DNA of 6,991 nucleotides, taken from Anaerolineae bacterium (GTDB taxonomy: Bacteria > Chloroflexota > Anaerolineae > JAAYZQ01). The translations under genes and the position numbers were made by a program. Of the stretch, positions 1 through 6,832 are shown piece after piece. The stretch's first letter is position 1. Each line of letters begins with the position of its first letter. The stretch lies in contig JAFGIA010000123.1 in NCBI GenBank assembly GCA_016929795.1, positions 1-6,991 on the forward strand. Direction: 5' to 3'. The notes beneath the pieces were generated by a model. That model made no database searches and was not told the DNA's origin. It saw only the letters and a list, made by a program, of their open reading frames with translations.

Positions 1-122
1 AGCACCGGGCCGGGGAGGTCCGGCGGCACGGTTTCGCTGGCAGCGTGCCCGCCACAAGCGCCAAGCAGCAATGTGAGCATCAAGGCAGGCGCGATCATGT
101 ACCCGATTCTGGTTCTCGTCAC
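1..122 (-). CDS. Putative lipoprotein, N-terminal part (gene continues past the left edge)
   Basis: Forty codons are visible, beginning with GTG. The protein starts V/M-T-R-T-R-I-G-Y, followed by a hydrophobic stretch (about residues 9-21) and the lipobox-like LLLGAC, with the lipidated cysteine at residue 23. Beyond it lies the polar, Pro-rich segment GGHAASETVPPDLPGP. This is a classic type II signal peptide, so the mature protein should be anchored to the outer face of the membrane. The start was chosen because GGGGGAAGG sits just upstream of the GTG and because it gives a normal signal-peptide length. An in-frame GTG at 180-182, preceded by AGGAG, would add 20 residues and is less likely; the internal ATG at residue 9 has no good ribosome site. 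The globular part is outside the window, so its function cannot be named. It is co-directional with the protease gene upstream, but 126 bp separate them. Confidence 0.8.
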   Translation of the reverse strand, partial: MTRTRIGYMIAPALMLTLLLGACGGHAASETVPPDLPGPV

Positions 123-125
123 TAT

Positions 126-134
126 CCTTCCCCC
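126..134 (-). promoter_or_regulatory. Ribosome binding site of the lipoprotein gene
   Basis: The minus strand reads GGGGGAAGG, then ATA, then GTG. This strong purine-rich Shine-Dalgarno sequence decides the start at 122 over the in-frame GTG 60 bases upstream. Confidence 0.6.
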
Positions 135-248
135 TTTCTCCGCCCGATACATGCTCACGCATAGGATGGGCTCAATGGTCACACAACTCCTTTCATTCAA
201 TCGATTCCACTACGGGCTTTGCAATGCACCCTTTGCTCATTGCCCACC

Positions 249-1304
249 CTATCCGCACGTCTCCAGAAAGACCATCAGCCATGGGATGAGATTCACCATG
301 TAGTGCGCACCCACGGCGTGCTCCCAGTCACGCTTGGCGAATACGGTTGCAAAGGGAACGCCATAAAGCAGTCCCGTCGTCAGAAATCTGTCCATCGTCA
401 GGCCGTGCGACAGGCCGAAGGTGACTCCGCCAAAGAGGATGGCGGCCAGGACAGCGAGTGCAGGGCGTTCATGGGATAGAGGTCGCAGTACCAAATAGGC
501 GAGGCCCACGAGGAACAGCCTGAACCACGTTTCTTCAAAGATGGCCGACCACCAGGGAAGCCAGAGGGGCATCCACCACTCCCTGACCCAGGTAAAGCCC
601 GAACCTGGCGAGCCAGCGGCGGCATTGGCGAGGCCCAGAGGAAGGAACAACAGGCAGCCCTGGAGGAAGCTGCGTAGAGCCGGAAAGAAGCGTTTCTCCA
701 GCAGCTGGACTCCGCCCAGGCCGGTACGCCTGAACAACAGCCCGCCAGCAATGTACACCAGCGCCGTTAGGGGCGTGACGAGATAACCTGCACGTTGGCT
801 GATAAAGCCGTTTCTCAGAAGGGGAAGGCATGCGCCAAAGGCAGCGGCGGCGAGCCCAGCGCCCTGAACGACTGAGTGTAAACTGGCCTCCCGTCGCCAG
901 GCGGCGGTGATCCAGATCGCTGCAATGAGCATAGCCAGGAGCACGATGCTCTGAAAGGCACCAGAGAGGACAGCCAGTCCAAGTATCAGTATCATGCCCA
1001 ACACAGCGATCCATGCTCCGTATTTCCTACCTGGAAACATCAGCGGCCGAATGTCTGTGAGCGAACCGATAAAAGCTCCCGAGTGAACGAGGTACCACAG
1101 CATGACCGCCACATAAGCTGTGAGCAGCACGTCGCGGATCATGCTGAATTGGCCTGTTTCCCGCACGCCCTGCCCGAGCATTGCGGTCATGGCAACAACT
1201 GTTACCGGCCAGAGGATGATCAGAGCCACCCGGTGTGGTGCGTACCGGGAATGGTGCGTGATCCATTCGCCCAGCCCGGACTGACACAAGATTCGCGATA
1301 CCAT
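249..1304 (-). CDS. CPBP family intramembrane metalloprotease (Abi/CAAX protease type)
   Basis: This 351-residue polytopic membrane protein has hydrophobic segments at about residues 25-45, 59-80, 97-135, 148-163, 174-191, 212-229, 246-274, 282-297 and 309-322. The C-terminal half carries all three CPBP signature motifs: EETWFR (E257, E258, R262), FGLSH (H300) and HYMVN (H334, N338). In this family the glutamates and histidines build a membrane-embedded metal-dependent active site. Relatives process prenylated proteins, handle bacteriocin self-immunity or cleave membrane anchors. All key residues are present, so it is probably active; the substrate is unknown. The N-terminal half (about 1-200) is extra membrane domain with no motif I recognise. 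The ATG directly follows the TAG of the receiver gene, with GGAGGG inside that gene as the ribosome site, so the two are almost certainly translated as a coupled pair. Confidence 0.9.
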   Translation of the reverse strand: MVSRILCQSGLGEWITHHSRYAPHRVALIILWPVTVVAMTAMLGQGVRETGQFSMIRDVLLTAYVAVMLWYLVHSGAFIGSLTDIRPLMFPGRKYGAWIAVLGMILILGLAVLSGAFQSIVLLAMLIAAIWITAAWRREASLHSVVQGAGLAAAAFGACLPLLRNGFISQRAGYLVTPLTALVYIAGGLLFRRTGLGGVQLLEKRFFPALRSFLQGCLLFLPLGLANAAAGSPGSGFTWVREWWMPLWLPWWSAIFEETWFRLFLVGLAYLVLRPLSHERPALAVLAAILFGGVTFGLSHGLTMDRFLTTGLLYGVPFATVFAKRDWEHAVGAHYMVNLIPWLMVFLETCG

Positions 1305-1679
1305 CTATCCCTCCGGGATCGCACGATCCAGGATCGCGGACAGCAGATCGTCCGCCGAGCCCCCCTTGACCACAAACGCGTCCACCCCGGCGGCCAGCGC
1401 AGCGGCCCGGTGGTGGGCATCCATCGAGGTGATGACGACCCTGATCTGTGGTGCCAGCGCCTTGATGCGCTGCGCCGCTTCCAGGCCGTCGATCAGCGGC
1501 ATGCGCATATCCATCAACACGACGTCCGGCCGGCTGTCTCGCGCCACTTCGACCGCTTCCAGCCCATCCGCCGCCTCGCCTACGATCTCGATCTCGGGCC
1601 GCAAATGGAGCACTGCGCGCAGCCCGCGCCGGGCTGCCACACTGTCGTCGGCAATCAATACCCTGCATCGTTCCGTCAT
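1305..1679 (-). CDS. Stand-alone receiver (REC) domain response regulator
   Basis: The 124-residue protein is a single CheY-like receiver domain of the NarL/FixJ lineage. The acidic pocket is D11-D12, the phospho-acceptor is D57 in DVVLMDMRMP, the switch threonine is T84 in VVITSM, and the conserved lysine is K105 in AFVVKGG. All catalytic positions are intact. After the last receiver helix (LLSAILDRA) the chain ends with IPEG and a stop, so there is no HTH or other output domain, although the closest-looking receivers normally carry one. An in-frame TGA lies five codons upstream of the ATG, which fixes the start; AGGTAGAG is a modest ribosome site. It has its own promoter and is coupled to the CPBP protease gene. 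Its partner kinase is probably the sensor kinase encoded upstream, but this is inference. It could act by protein contact, as a phosphate sink, or on the protease. Confidence 0.92.
   Translation of the reverse strand: MTERCRVLIADDSVAARRGLRAVLHLRPEIEIVGEAADGLEAVEVARDSRPDVVLMDMRMPLIDGLEAAQRIKALAPQIRVVITSMDAHHRAAALAAGVDAFVVKGGSADDLLSAILDRAIPEG
1309..1314 (-). promoter_or_regulatory. Ribosome binding site of the CPBP gene, inside the receiver gene
   Basis: GGAGGG encodes part of the last codons (PEG) of the receiver gene and lies 4 bases before the protease ATG. Because the stop TAG and the ATG are adjacent (TAGATG), a terminating ribosome can restart at once. This is the basis for calling translational coupling. 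Confidence 0.75.
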
Positions 1680-1708
1680 GCTCTCTACCTGTCAACGATT
1701 CTGCTGCC

Positions 1709-1737
1709 AGTATAACCAGGGATCGGCGCGCTGTCAT
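1709..1737 (-). promoter_or_regulatory. Sigma70-like promoter of the receiver-CPBP operon
   Basis: On the minus strand ATGACA (1737-1732) is followed after exactly 17 bases by TATACT (1714-1709). Each box matches the consensus at 5 of 6 positions. A start near 1702 would leave a leader of about 23 bases before the receiver ATG. The promoter lies just downstream of the terminator of the kinase operon, which makes separate transcription credible. Confidence 0.65.
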
Positions 1738-1765
1738 CGGTGAAAAGGAAAAACCTGGGGTATGC

Positions 1766-1789
1766 AAAAGGACCACCTGGGGGTGGTCC
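1766..1789 (-). terminator. Intrinsic terminator of the kinase-regulator operon
   Basis: On the minus strand GGACCACC, a 4-base loop (CCCA) and GGTGGTCC form a perfect 8-bp GC-rich hairpin, followed directly by TTTT. It lies 55 bases after the regulator's stop codon. The plus-strand reading has no T-run after the stem, so it works in one direction only. Confidence 0.85.
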
Positions 1790-1844
1790 GATGAGCGTTT
1801 CGTTCAGCTGGCTCTATGACAAATGTTATGCTGCCTGGAGCTAT

Positions 1845-2507
1845 TCATCCATCGTCCAGCGCGGCCAGCCCCTCCCGCAGCGCATACAGTGTCGCCTGCG
1901 TGCGGCTGGCGAGGTGCAGCTTGCCCAGGATGTTGCTCACGTGCACGCGCACCGTGCCCTCGGCGACGCTCAGCTCGCCGGCAATGTCGCGGTTGCTCTT
2001 GCCCTGCGCCACCAGGCGCAGCACCTCTACCTCGCGCTCGGTCAACGGGTCGGTCGTCGGGGGCTCTGCCCGCGGGCGGGAGAGCTCCTGCATTACCTTC
2101 CAGGCGATGCGCGGATGGAGCGAGGGCTCGCCTTGATAGACCTGCCGGATGGCATCCACCACCTCCCCTGGATCGGAATCCTTGAGCAGATAGCCGAGTG
2201 CGCCGGCCTTGATGGCCGGAAAGACCTTGTCGTCGGTGGCAAAGCTCGTCAGCACCAGGATGCGTGCCTCGGGCCAGCGCACGACCACCTGCTGGATTGC
2301 CTCAATGCCGTCCATTTCGGGCATCACCAGGTCCATCAGGATGACGTCCGGTCGGGTGCGTTCGATACCTCGCACCGCTTCGTGGCCGTTGCCCGCCTCG
2401 CCGACGACGTCGATGCCCGGCTCCAGCGTCAACAAGGCACACACTCCTTTGCGTACGATGACATGATCCTCCGCGACAAAGACGCGGATCGGCTTTGACA
2501 GGCTCAT
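1845..2507 (-). CDS. NarL/FixJ family response regulator (REC plus LuxR-type HTH)
   Basis: The 220-residue protein is a canonical two-domain transcription regulator. The receiver spans about residues 6-122, with acidic pocket E13-D14, phospho-acceptor D59 in [11 protein letters not shown]87 in LVLTSF and K109 in YLLKD. A linker follows at about 130-153. The LuxR/GerE DNA-binding domain is at about 154-215 ([22 protein letters not shown], with recognition-helix region [16 protein letters not shown]). The ATG at 2507 overlaps the kinase stop as ATGA, with GGGGGA four bases upstream; an alternative in-frame GTG at 2525 would add six residues and bury the ribosome site. The 4-bp overlap with a HisKA_3 kinase gene makes it the cognate output: phosphotransfer from that kinase should control its DNA binding. 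Targets are unknown; the kinase promoter and the receiver-CPBP promoter are natural candidates. Confidence 0.95.
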   Translation of the reverse strand: MSLSKPIRVFVAEDHVIVRKGVCALLTLEPGIDVVGEAGNGHEAVRGIERTRPDVILMDLVMPEMDGIEAIQQVVVRWPEARILVLTSFATDDKVFPAIKAGALGYLLKDSDPGEVVDAIRQVYQGEPSLHPRIAWKVMQELSRPRAEPPTTDPLTEREVEVLRLVAQGKSNRDIAGELSVAEGTVRVHVSNILGKLHLASRTQATLYALREGLAALDDG

Positions 2508-5500
2508 GCCGTCCCCCTTTCCCACACCACTCGAACCGTCGTGCCACGCCCGGGGGTGCTGTGGATCTCCAGGCGCGCACCGATCTCTGCTGCCCGCTCC
2601 TCCATCCCGCGCAATCCCAATCCGCCGCTGCAGCGTGCCTCGCGCGGGTCACACCCGTTCCCGTCGTCGTGGATTTCGAGCGTCACACACTGCCCGTCCT
2701 CAGCCAGGGACAGGGCTACGCGCCGCGCCTGGGCGTGCTTCAGCACGTTGTTCAACGCTTCGCGCGCGATGCCGTACAGCGCTGACTCGACCTCGGAGTC
2801 GAGGGCAGGCGTGCCGTCGAGGTGAAAGGCGGTCTCCAGCCCCGCCCGGCTTTCCACCGCCTCCAGGCGCGCCTGCAAGGCGGAAGCGAGCCCCTCTTCC
2901 TCGAGGACGCGCGGGCGCAGCTCGTAGATCAGCAGCCGCATCTCGGCCAGCGACTCTTTGGCCGTCCCCTTGAGCTCGCCCAGGTATCCGGCGACCTGGT
3001 CTGCCCGCCCGGCCAACAGCAATTGCGAGATCACCTCTGCCAGGAGCGTCACGCCGTACATCGACTGGGCCACCGAGTCGTGCAGCTCACGCGCCAGCCG
3101 GTTGCGCTCGTCGACGATCGCCTTTTCCCTCTCGCTCCGGTGCAGCGCCTCCTCCACCTGGATCCGCTCGGCCACCTCTTGTTCCAGGCGCACGTTCGCC
3201 TCGGACAGCTCCGCTGTCCGGTCCGTCACCTGCCGCTCCAGTTCGCGGCTGCGCGCCTCGATGCTTCGCACCCTCCAGCGGTACGTAACGACGGCTGCTC
3301 CAGCCAGGAGCAGCAGAACGGTGCCCCGAAACCACCACGTGCCCCAGAAAGCGGGTCTGATCGTGATCTGTGCAGATGCTCCCTCCTCATTCCACACCCC
3401 GGCGTTGTTCGAGCCCCTGACGCGAAAGACATAGTGCCCCGGCCGCAGATTTGGATAGTCGGCCCGCCGCCGCGTCCCTGCCTCCACCCACCTTGCGTCC
3501 ACGCCCTCCAGCCGGTACGCGTACCGGTTCTTTTCGGGCGCTGTATAGTCGAGGGCGGCGAACTCGAAAGATAGAAAGTTATCCCTGTATGACAGCTCGA
3601 TCGGCTCGTCAGGGGGCAGGTCTCGTCGTATCACCTCGTTGAACAGGCCGACAGCCGTGATGGCAACCGGCGGCGGCTGGGGGTTCTCAGGGATTCGATC
3701 CGGATAGAAGGCGACGAAGCCGTCGTACGTGCCGAGCAGGATCTCGCCCGTCTTGCTCTGAAAGGCCGCGGCTTGCACAAAGCGGCCGGCCGGCAGCCCG
3801 TCGCGCGTATCGTAGGCGTGGAAGGTCCCGGCGTGTGGGTCAAACCGGGCCAGCCCCCGATTGGTGATGAGCCACAGCATCCCGGCCGAGTCGGGCACGA
3901 TGCCAAACACCGCACTACCGGGCAAGCCGTCCTTTTCGGTGTAGTGGCGGACCGTCTGGGCCGCGCGGTCGACGTGCTCCAGGCCGCCCCACGTGCCGAT
4001 CCACACCACGTCCTCGTCCGCGTCTTCGTATACCGCGAACACTGTATCGTGGGTGAGAGAGTTGGGGTTATCGCCGTCGTGCCGGTAGATGCGAAACTCT
4101 CCGGTCGTGGGGTCCCAGACGTTGATTCCACCGCCGTCGGTACCGACCAGCAGCCTGCCATCGCGCATCTCATAGATCGTCGTCACCAGGTTGCTGCTCA
4201 GCACCGGGTCTGCCGTGCTCCGGAAGTGTGTGGCGGTGTCTGTGCTGCGATCTAGGCGGTAGAGGCCATTCGTGGTTCCGATCCACAAATACCCGACCCG
4301 ATCCTCGAACAGGACCCGCGGCTCGCCTGCGCTCACATACCAGGAATGCACGAACGTCCCTGTCTGTGGATCGAACCGCTCAAGCCACCGGTTGTCCGTT
4401 GCCACCCACAGGTCGCCCGCCCGATCCTCATAGATGGCGGTGACCCCGTTGCTGCTAAGGCTGCCCGGGTCGCCGGGTTCGTGCCGGTAGACGGTCACCG
4501 TGCCCGCGTCACGATCCAGCCGGTTGAGCCCGCCCTCTGCCGTCCCGATCCACACGCTCCCGTTTCGATCCTCACACACCGCCCGAACCATGTCGTCGCT
4601 CAACCGGTAAGGGGAGTTGGGTCGGTTCTGGCACAGCGCAAACTGGCTCGCAGTCTCGTCGTAACGGCTGATGCCGGCGCGCGTGCCGACCCACACGACA
4701 CTCGACCGATCCTCGTACAATGCCAGGATCGTGTCATCGCTCAGGCTGTGTACATCATTCCGGTCGTGGTGGTAGTGCAGGAACCGGTGCTCGCCCTTGT
4801 CGAGCCGGTCCAGTCCGTCTGCCGTGCCGATCCATACTCTCCCTTGACTGTCTTCCAGCACGGCCCGCACCTGGTCATTCCCAAGGCTGGCCGGATCAGC
4901 GGGATCGTGGCGGTAGCGCGTGAACGTCCCTGACGAGCGGTCCAGCCGGTTCGCACCGCCATCTGTGCCAACCCATAGCCCGCCCTCGCCACCCTCGCAG
5001 ATCGCCCACACGTCGCCGGGAGTCAGGCTTGCACCGTCGCCCGGATCGTGGTGGTAGTGGACAAAGGTCCTGGACGCCGGGACAAAACGGTCGAGCCCTG
5101 CACTGGCTGCATACGCGCCTTGCCCCATACCCAGCCACACGTCACCTGCCCGGTCCTGCACAATCGCGCGCACGATCGTTCCGGACGGGTGCCTGGGATC
5201 GTCCGCGCCGCTGCCTCCGAGGAAAAAGAGCGGTTGAGGCTCTGCGGGATCCAGGTGGATCAGGTTCATCGTTGTGCCCACCCACAAAGCCCCTGCCTCA
5301 TCCTCGTCGAGAGCCAGGACAGGCCAACCGGGCAGGTAGTGTGTGAACTCTTTCGTCGCAGGATCGAAACGCTCCAACCCGCTCTGGGTTCCCACCCACA
5401 GGTCACCATTTTGAGCCTGGTGGATAGCATAGATCGTATCGTGGGAGAGGGATGCGGGGTCGCCTGGCTCGTGCTGGTACACCGTGAACTGGTAGCCATC

Positions 5501-5773
5501 GTACCGGTTGAGGCCGTTGCCCGTCCCAAACCAGATGAATCCCTGTTGGTCCTGGAGGATCGCATACACGACGTCGTCGGACAGGCCATCCGCCATCGAG
5601 ATCCGGTCAAAGCGGGCGGTACTGCTCGGGGTCAGTCCTTCCACAGTCGCCGGATCGTCGGCCTCCTGGGGGCTGCGCGCCAAAGAAGCCTGCCAGGCCG
5701 GAACGACCATCAGGCTTGCCAGGCAGACAAGAAACAGCGCGATCTGGAGTTTCTTTCGCCCCACCTTCGCCAT
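2504..5773 (-). CDS. Two-component sensor histidine kinase with double seven-bladed propeller (Reg_prop), Y_Y_Y and HisKA_3 domains
   Basis: This membrane sensor has 1089 residues from the ATG; an in-frame TTG two codons earlier is possible. The order is: a signal peptide/anchor at about 9-32 (hydrophobic core, then SLA), and fourteen propeller blades whose L-W-[VI]-G-T-like motifs fall near residues 81, 126, 164, 213, 267, 314, 361, 408, 456, 497, 542, 591, 634 and 679, enough for two seven-bladed propellers. A Y_Y_Y domain follows at about 728-806 ([20 protein letters not shown], then [13 protein letters not shown]), a membrane helix at about 813-832, and a coiled coil at about 836-880. The HisKA_3 dimerisation domain has its phospho-acceptor histidine near 898 in RELHDSVAQ. 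The HATPase_c domain has N-box [15 protein letters not shown] and GGLGLRGM. The sensor part should lie outside the membrane and probably binds a ligand, often a glycan fragment in related systems; the ligand here is unknown. It is co-translated with the NarL-type regulator. Confidence 0.95.
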   Translation of the reverse strand: MAKVGRKKLQIALFLVCLASLMVVPAWQASLARSPQEADDPATVEGLTPSSTARFDRISMADGLSDDVVYAILQDQQGFIWFGTGNGLNRYDGYQFTVYQHEPGDPASLSHDTIYAIHQAQNGDLWVGTQSGLERFDPATKEFTHYLPGWPVLALDEDEAGALWVGTTMNLIHLDPAEPQPLFFLGGSGADDPRHPSGTIVRAIVQDRAGDVWLGMGQGAYAASAGLDRFVPASRTFVHYHHDPGDGASLTPGDVWAICEGGEGGLWVGTDGGANRLDRSSGTFTRYRHDPADPASLGNDQVRAVLEDSQGRVWIGTADGLDRLDKGEHRFLHYHHDRNDVHSLSDDTILALYEDRSSVVWVGTRAGISRYDETASQFALCQNRPNSPYRLSDDMVRAVCEDRNGSVWIGTAEGGLNRLDRDAGTVTVYRHEPGDPGSLSSNGVTAIYEDRAGDLWVATDNRWLERFDPQTGTFVHSWYVSAGEPRVLFEDRVGYLWIGTTNGLYRLDRSTDTATHFRSTADPVLSSNLVTTIYEMRDGRLLVGTDGGGINVWDPTTGEFRIYRHDGDNPNSLTHDTVFAVYEDADEDVVWIGTWGGLEHVDRAAQTVRHYTEKDGLPGSAVFGIVPDSAGMLWLITNRGLARFDPHAGTFHAYDTRDGLPAGRFVQAAAFQSKTGEILLGTYDGFVAFYPDRIPENPQPPPVAITAVGLFNEVIRRDLPPDEPIELSYRDNFLSFEFAALDYTAPEKNRYAYRLEGVDARWVEAGTRRRADYPNLRPGHYVFRVRGSNNAGVWNEEGASAQITIRPAFWGTWWFRGTVLLLLAGAAVVTYRWRVRSIEARSRELERQVTDRTAELSEANVRLEQEVAERIQVEEALHRSEREKAIVDERNRLARELHDSVAQSMYGVTLLAEVISQLLLAGRADQVAGYLGELKGTAKESLAEMRLLIYELRPRVLEEEGLASALQARLEAVESRAGLETAFHLDGTPALDSEVESALYGIAREALNNVLKHAQARRVALSLAEDGQCVTLEIHDDGNGCDPREARCSGGLGLRGMEERAAEIGARLEIHSTPGRGTTVRVVWERGTA

Positions 5774-5848
5774 CCTCAAACCTATCGCACCGCGAGCCGG
5801 CGCATGAATCCTCTTTGTAGGGGCGGCCTGGACCCGACTCGCATCCCC

Positions 5849-5877
5849 ATCTTACCACACCTTCTACCTCCTGGCAA
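5849..5877 (-). promoter_or_regulatory. Probable promoter of the kinase-regulator operon
   Basis: The minus strand has TTGCCA (5877-5872, 5 of 6 to consensus), a 17-base spacer, and TAAGAT (5854-5849, 4 of 6), preceded by TGG in the extended -10 position. A start near 5842 would give a leader of about 69 bases before the kinase ATG. Spacing and -35 box are good, the -10 box is middling. Confidence 0.5.
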
Positions 5878-5880
5878 TAG

Positions 5881-5906
5881 GGTGGCAACGGAATCAATCC
5901 GCCACC
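5881..5906. repeat. Imperfect palindrome just upstream of the kinase -35 box (possible operator)
   Basis: The outer arms GGTGGC and GCCACC are perfect complements. Inside them a further 3-bp pairing (GGA with TCC) is offset by a 3-base bulge. The element ends three bases before the kinase -35 hexamer, roughly positions -39 to -64 relative to the predicted start, where activator sites often lie. No known binding consensus was recognised. Confidence 0.35.
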
Positions 5907-5958
5907 CGGCCAATGGCAAATTCCCCGGCTGGCGGATGGGCCGCGGGCCGGCAGGAGG

Positions 5959-5964
5959 TATAAT
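5959..5964 (+). promoter_or_regulatory. Perfect -10 box (TATAAT) before the DUF6629 gene
   Basis: TATAAT lies 22 bases before the start codon at 5987. Transcription would begin near 5971, giving a leader of about 16 bases that just includes the ribosome site. No good -35 hexamer is seen 16-18 bases upstream (the region reads near GGATGGGC), so activity may need an activator or another sigma preference. Confidence 0.4.
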
Positions 5965-5973
5965 GGCATCAGT

Positions 5974-5981
5974 GGAGGAGG
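5974..5981 (+). promoter_or_regulatory. Ribosome binding site of the DUF6629 gene
   Basis: GGAGGAGG lies five bases before the ATG at 5987. It supports this start over the long upstream extension of the open frame, and over the in-frame ATG at 5963, which has its own GGAGG. Confidence 0.7.
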
Positions 5982-5986
5982 TTACC

Positions 5987-6667
5987 ATGTGCTTTTCGGC
6001 AGAGGCCAGTTTCGCTGCCAGTGGTGTGCTGACAGTCAGCAGTGTCGCCATCGCTCGGATACCGAAGGAGAAGGCGAGCATCCCCCTCTCCCTGTTCCCG
6101 GCCGTCTTTGCCACCCACCAGTTCATCGAAGGCCTTTTATGGTTGCACCACGATGGTCTCTTGCCTGATGCCTGCCAATCGGGCGCCGTCATTGCCTACG
6201 CTGTCATCGCCTACGTGCTGTGGCCTGTCTTTGTCCCACTGGCGGCCTATCTGGTCGAGACCGGACCGCGTCGCCGGCTGCTCATGCTCGCCTGCCAGGC
6301 CATCGGCCTTGGTGTGGGCCTGACCGTCTTGCTCGGATTCCTCCGCGAGGCTCCGTGCGTCCAGGTGCACTGCTGCAGCCTCTCCTACCAAGTGAATGCG
6401 CCCGACCTGCTGATCGTGCCCTACGTGATCGCGGTCTGCCTTCCCTTTTTAGCCGCTGACCGCAAGAGCCTGGTTCTGTTTGGCATGGGGATCGCGATCT
6501 CGTGCGCGGCCGCCGCCGTCGCATCCTCGACAGCCACCTTCCCCTCGGTGTGGTGCTATTTCGCGGCCATCCTCAGCGCGGGCCTGTATCTGCATTTCAG
6601 AACCGCCGGGCAGACGGCGGCCCATCCATTCAGCGCGAGCCCACGGGCGGGGCTCGTCGCCCACTAG
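5987..6667 (+). CDS. DUF6629 family polytopic membrane protein of unknown function
   Basis: The protein has 226 residues and begins MCFSAEASF, the very N-terminus characteristic of this family as I know it. Other family-like features are the HQFIEGLLW segment (residues 44-52), a CxxxxCC cluster (C124, C129, C130) before SLSY, and SVWCYFAAILSAGLYLHF near the C-terminus (C200). About seven hydrophobic segments are visible, at roughly 4-22, 32-52, 64-90, 98-118, 139-157, 161-180 and 196-213, with a basic RRR at 95-97. The biochemical role is unknown; conserved Cys, His and Glu residues at membrane edges could bind a metal or a redox group, but that is speculation. It is transcribed divergently from the sensor kinase across about 210 bases. 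The frame is open much further upstream, but that part is antisense to the kinase gene and is not coding. Confidence 0.85.
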   Translation: MCFSAEASFAASGVLTVSSVAIARIPKEKASIPLSLFPAVFATHQFIEGLLWLHHDGLLPDACQSGAVIAYAVIAYVLWPVFVPLAAYLVETGPRRRLLMLACQAIGLGVGLTVLLGFLREAPCVQVHCCSLSYQVNAPDLLIVPYVIAVCLPFLAADRKSLVLFGMGIAISCAAAAVASSTATFPSVWCYFAAILSAGLYLHFRTAGQTAAHPFSASPRAGLVAH

Positions 6668-6819
6668 TCCCGCTCCCGGATTTTGCACCTTCGGTCTGCC
6701 CGGCGCCACCCGCGCTCGGCCAAGCCCCGGCGCAATCTCGCCACATCGTGGTGGAACTCGACCAAGACCCAGTTCACCTCGCGCTCGGTGCAGATACGAT
6801 CGGGCGGTGGCCAATCATG
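6664..6819 (-). pseudogene. Remnant resembling the C-terminus of a DUF2087 regulator
   Basis: Fifty-one codons are open on the minus strand between a TGA (6822-6820) and a TAG (6666-6664), with no plausible start codon at the 5' end. The translation includes TEREVNWVLVEFHHDVARLR followed by RGLAERGWRR, which fits the DUF2087 pattern as I recall it: T-E-x-E-V-N, then F/Y-H-x-D, then L-R-R-x-L and a glycine. DUF2087 usually forms the C-terminal part of small transcription-factor-like proteins. The expected N-terminal portion is missing: only about 27 bases lie between this TGA and the end of the ABC permease gene. A truncated, decayed gene is the best reading. Family recognition rests on motif memory alone and should be treated as moderate. 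Confidence 0.5.
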
Positions 6820-6832
6820 TCAAGGCTCAAGA

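Noticed and set aside
123..248. Possible promoter or terminator in the gap before the lipoprotein
   Set aside because: Candidate boxes (such as TTGTGT with TATGCG at 17 bases) match the consensus poorly, and the short palindromes (AATCGATT, TGCATTGCA) have no T-run.
1027..1776. 249-codon minus-strand frame overlapping the receiver and CPBP genes
   Set aside because: It is an alternative frame of two clearly real genes; the translation is Arg/Gly/Ala-rich and without motif.
1814..1829. Imperfect inverted repeat TATGACA / TGTTATG after the NarL-type gene
   Set aside because: Only 5 of 7 positions pair and it lies in the 3' untranslated part before the terminator; likely chance.
1740..2498. 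252-codon plus-strand open frame opposite the NarL-type regulator
   Set aside because: It is the antisense shadow of a well-recognised REC-HTH gene in GC-rich DNA and shows no recognisable domain or good ribosome site.
4200..5600. Regularly recurring short DNA motifs, resembling an array
   Set aside because: The recurrences encode the propeller blade motif (W-x-G-T), are degenerate and of varying spacing (about 115-160 bases), and lie inside an open frame; not CRISPR or noncoding tandem repeats.
5048..5986. Long open plus-strand frame continuous with the DUF6629 gene
   Set aside because: The part before 5987 is antisense to the sensor kinase and its promoter region, has no domain-like sequence, and the strong ribosome site and family N-terminus start at 5987.
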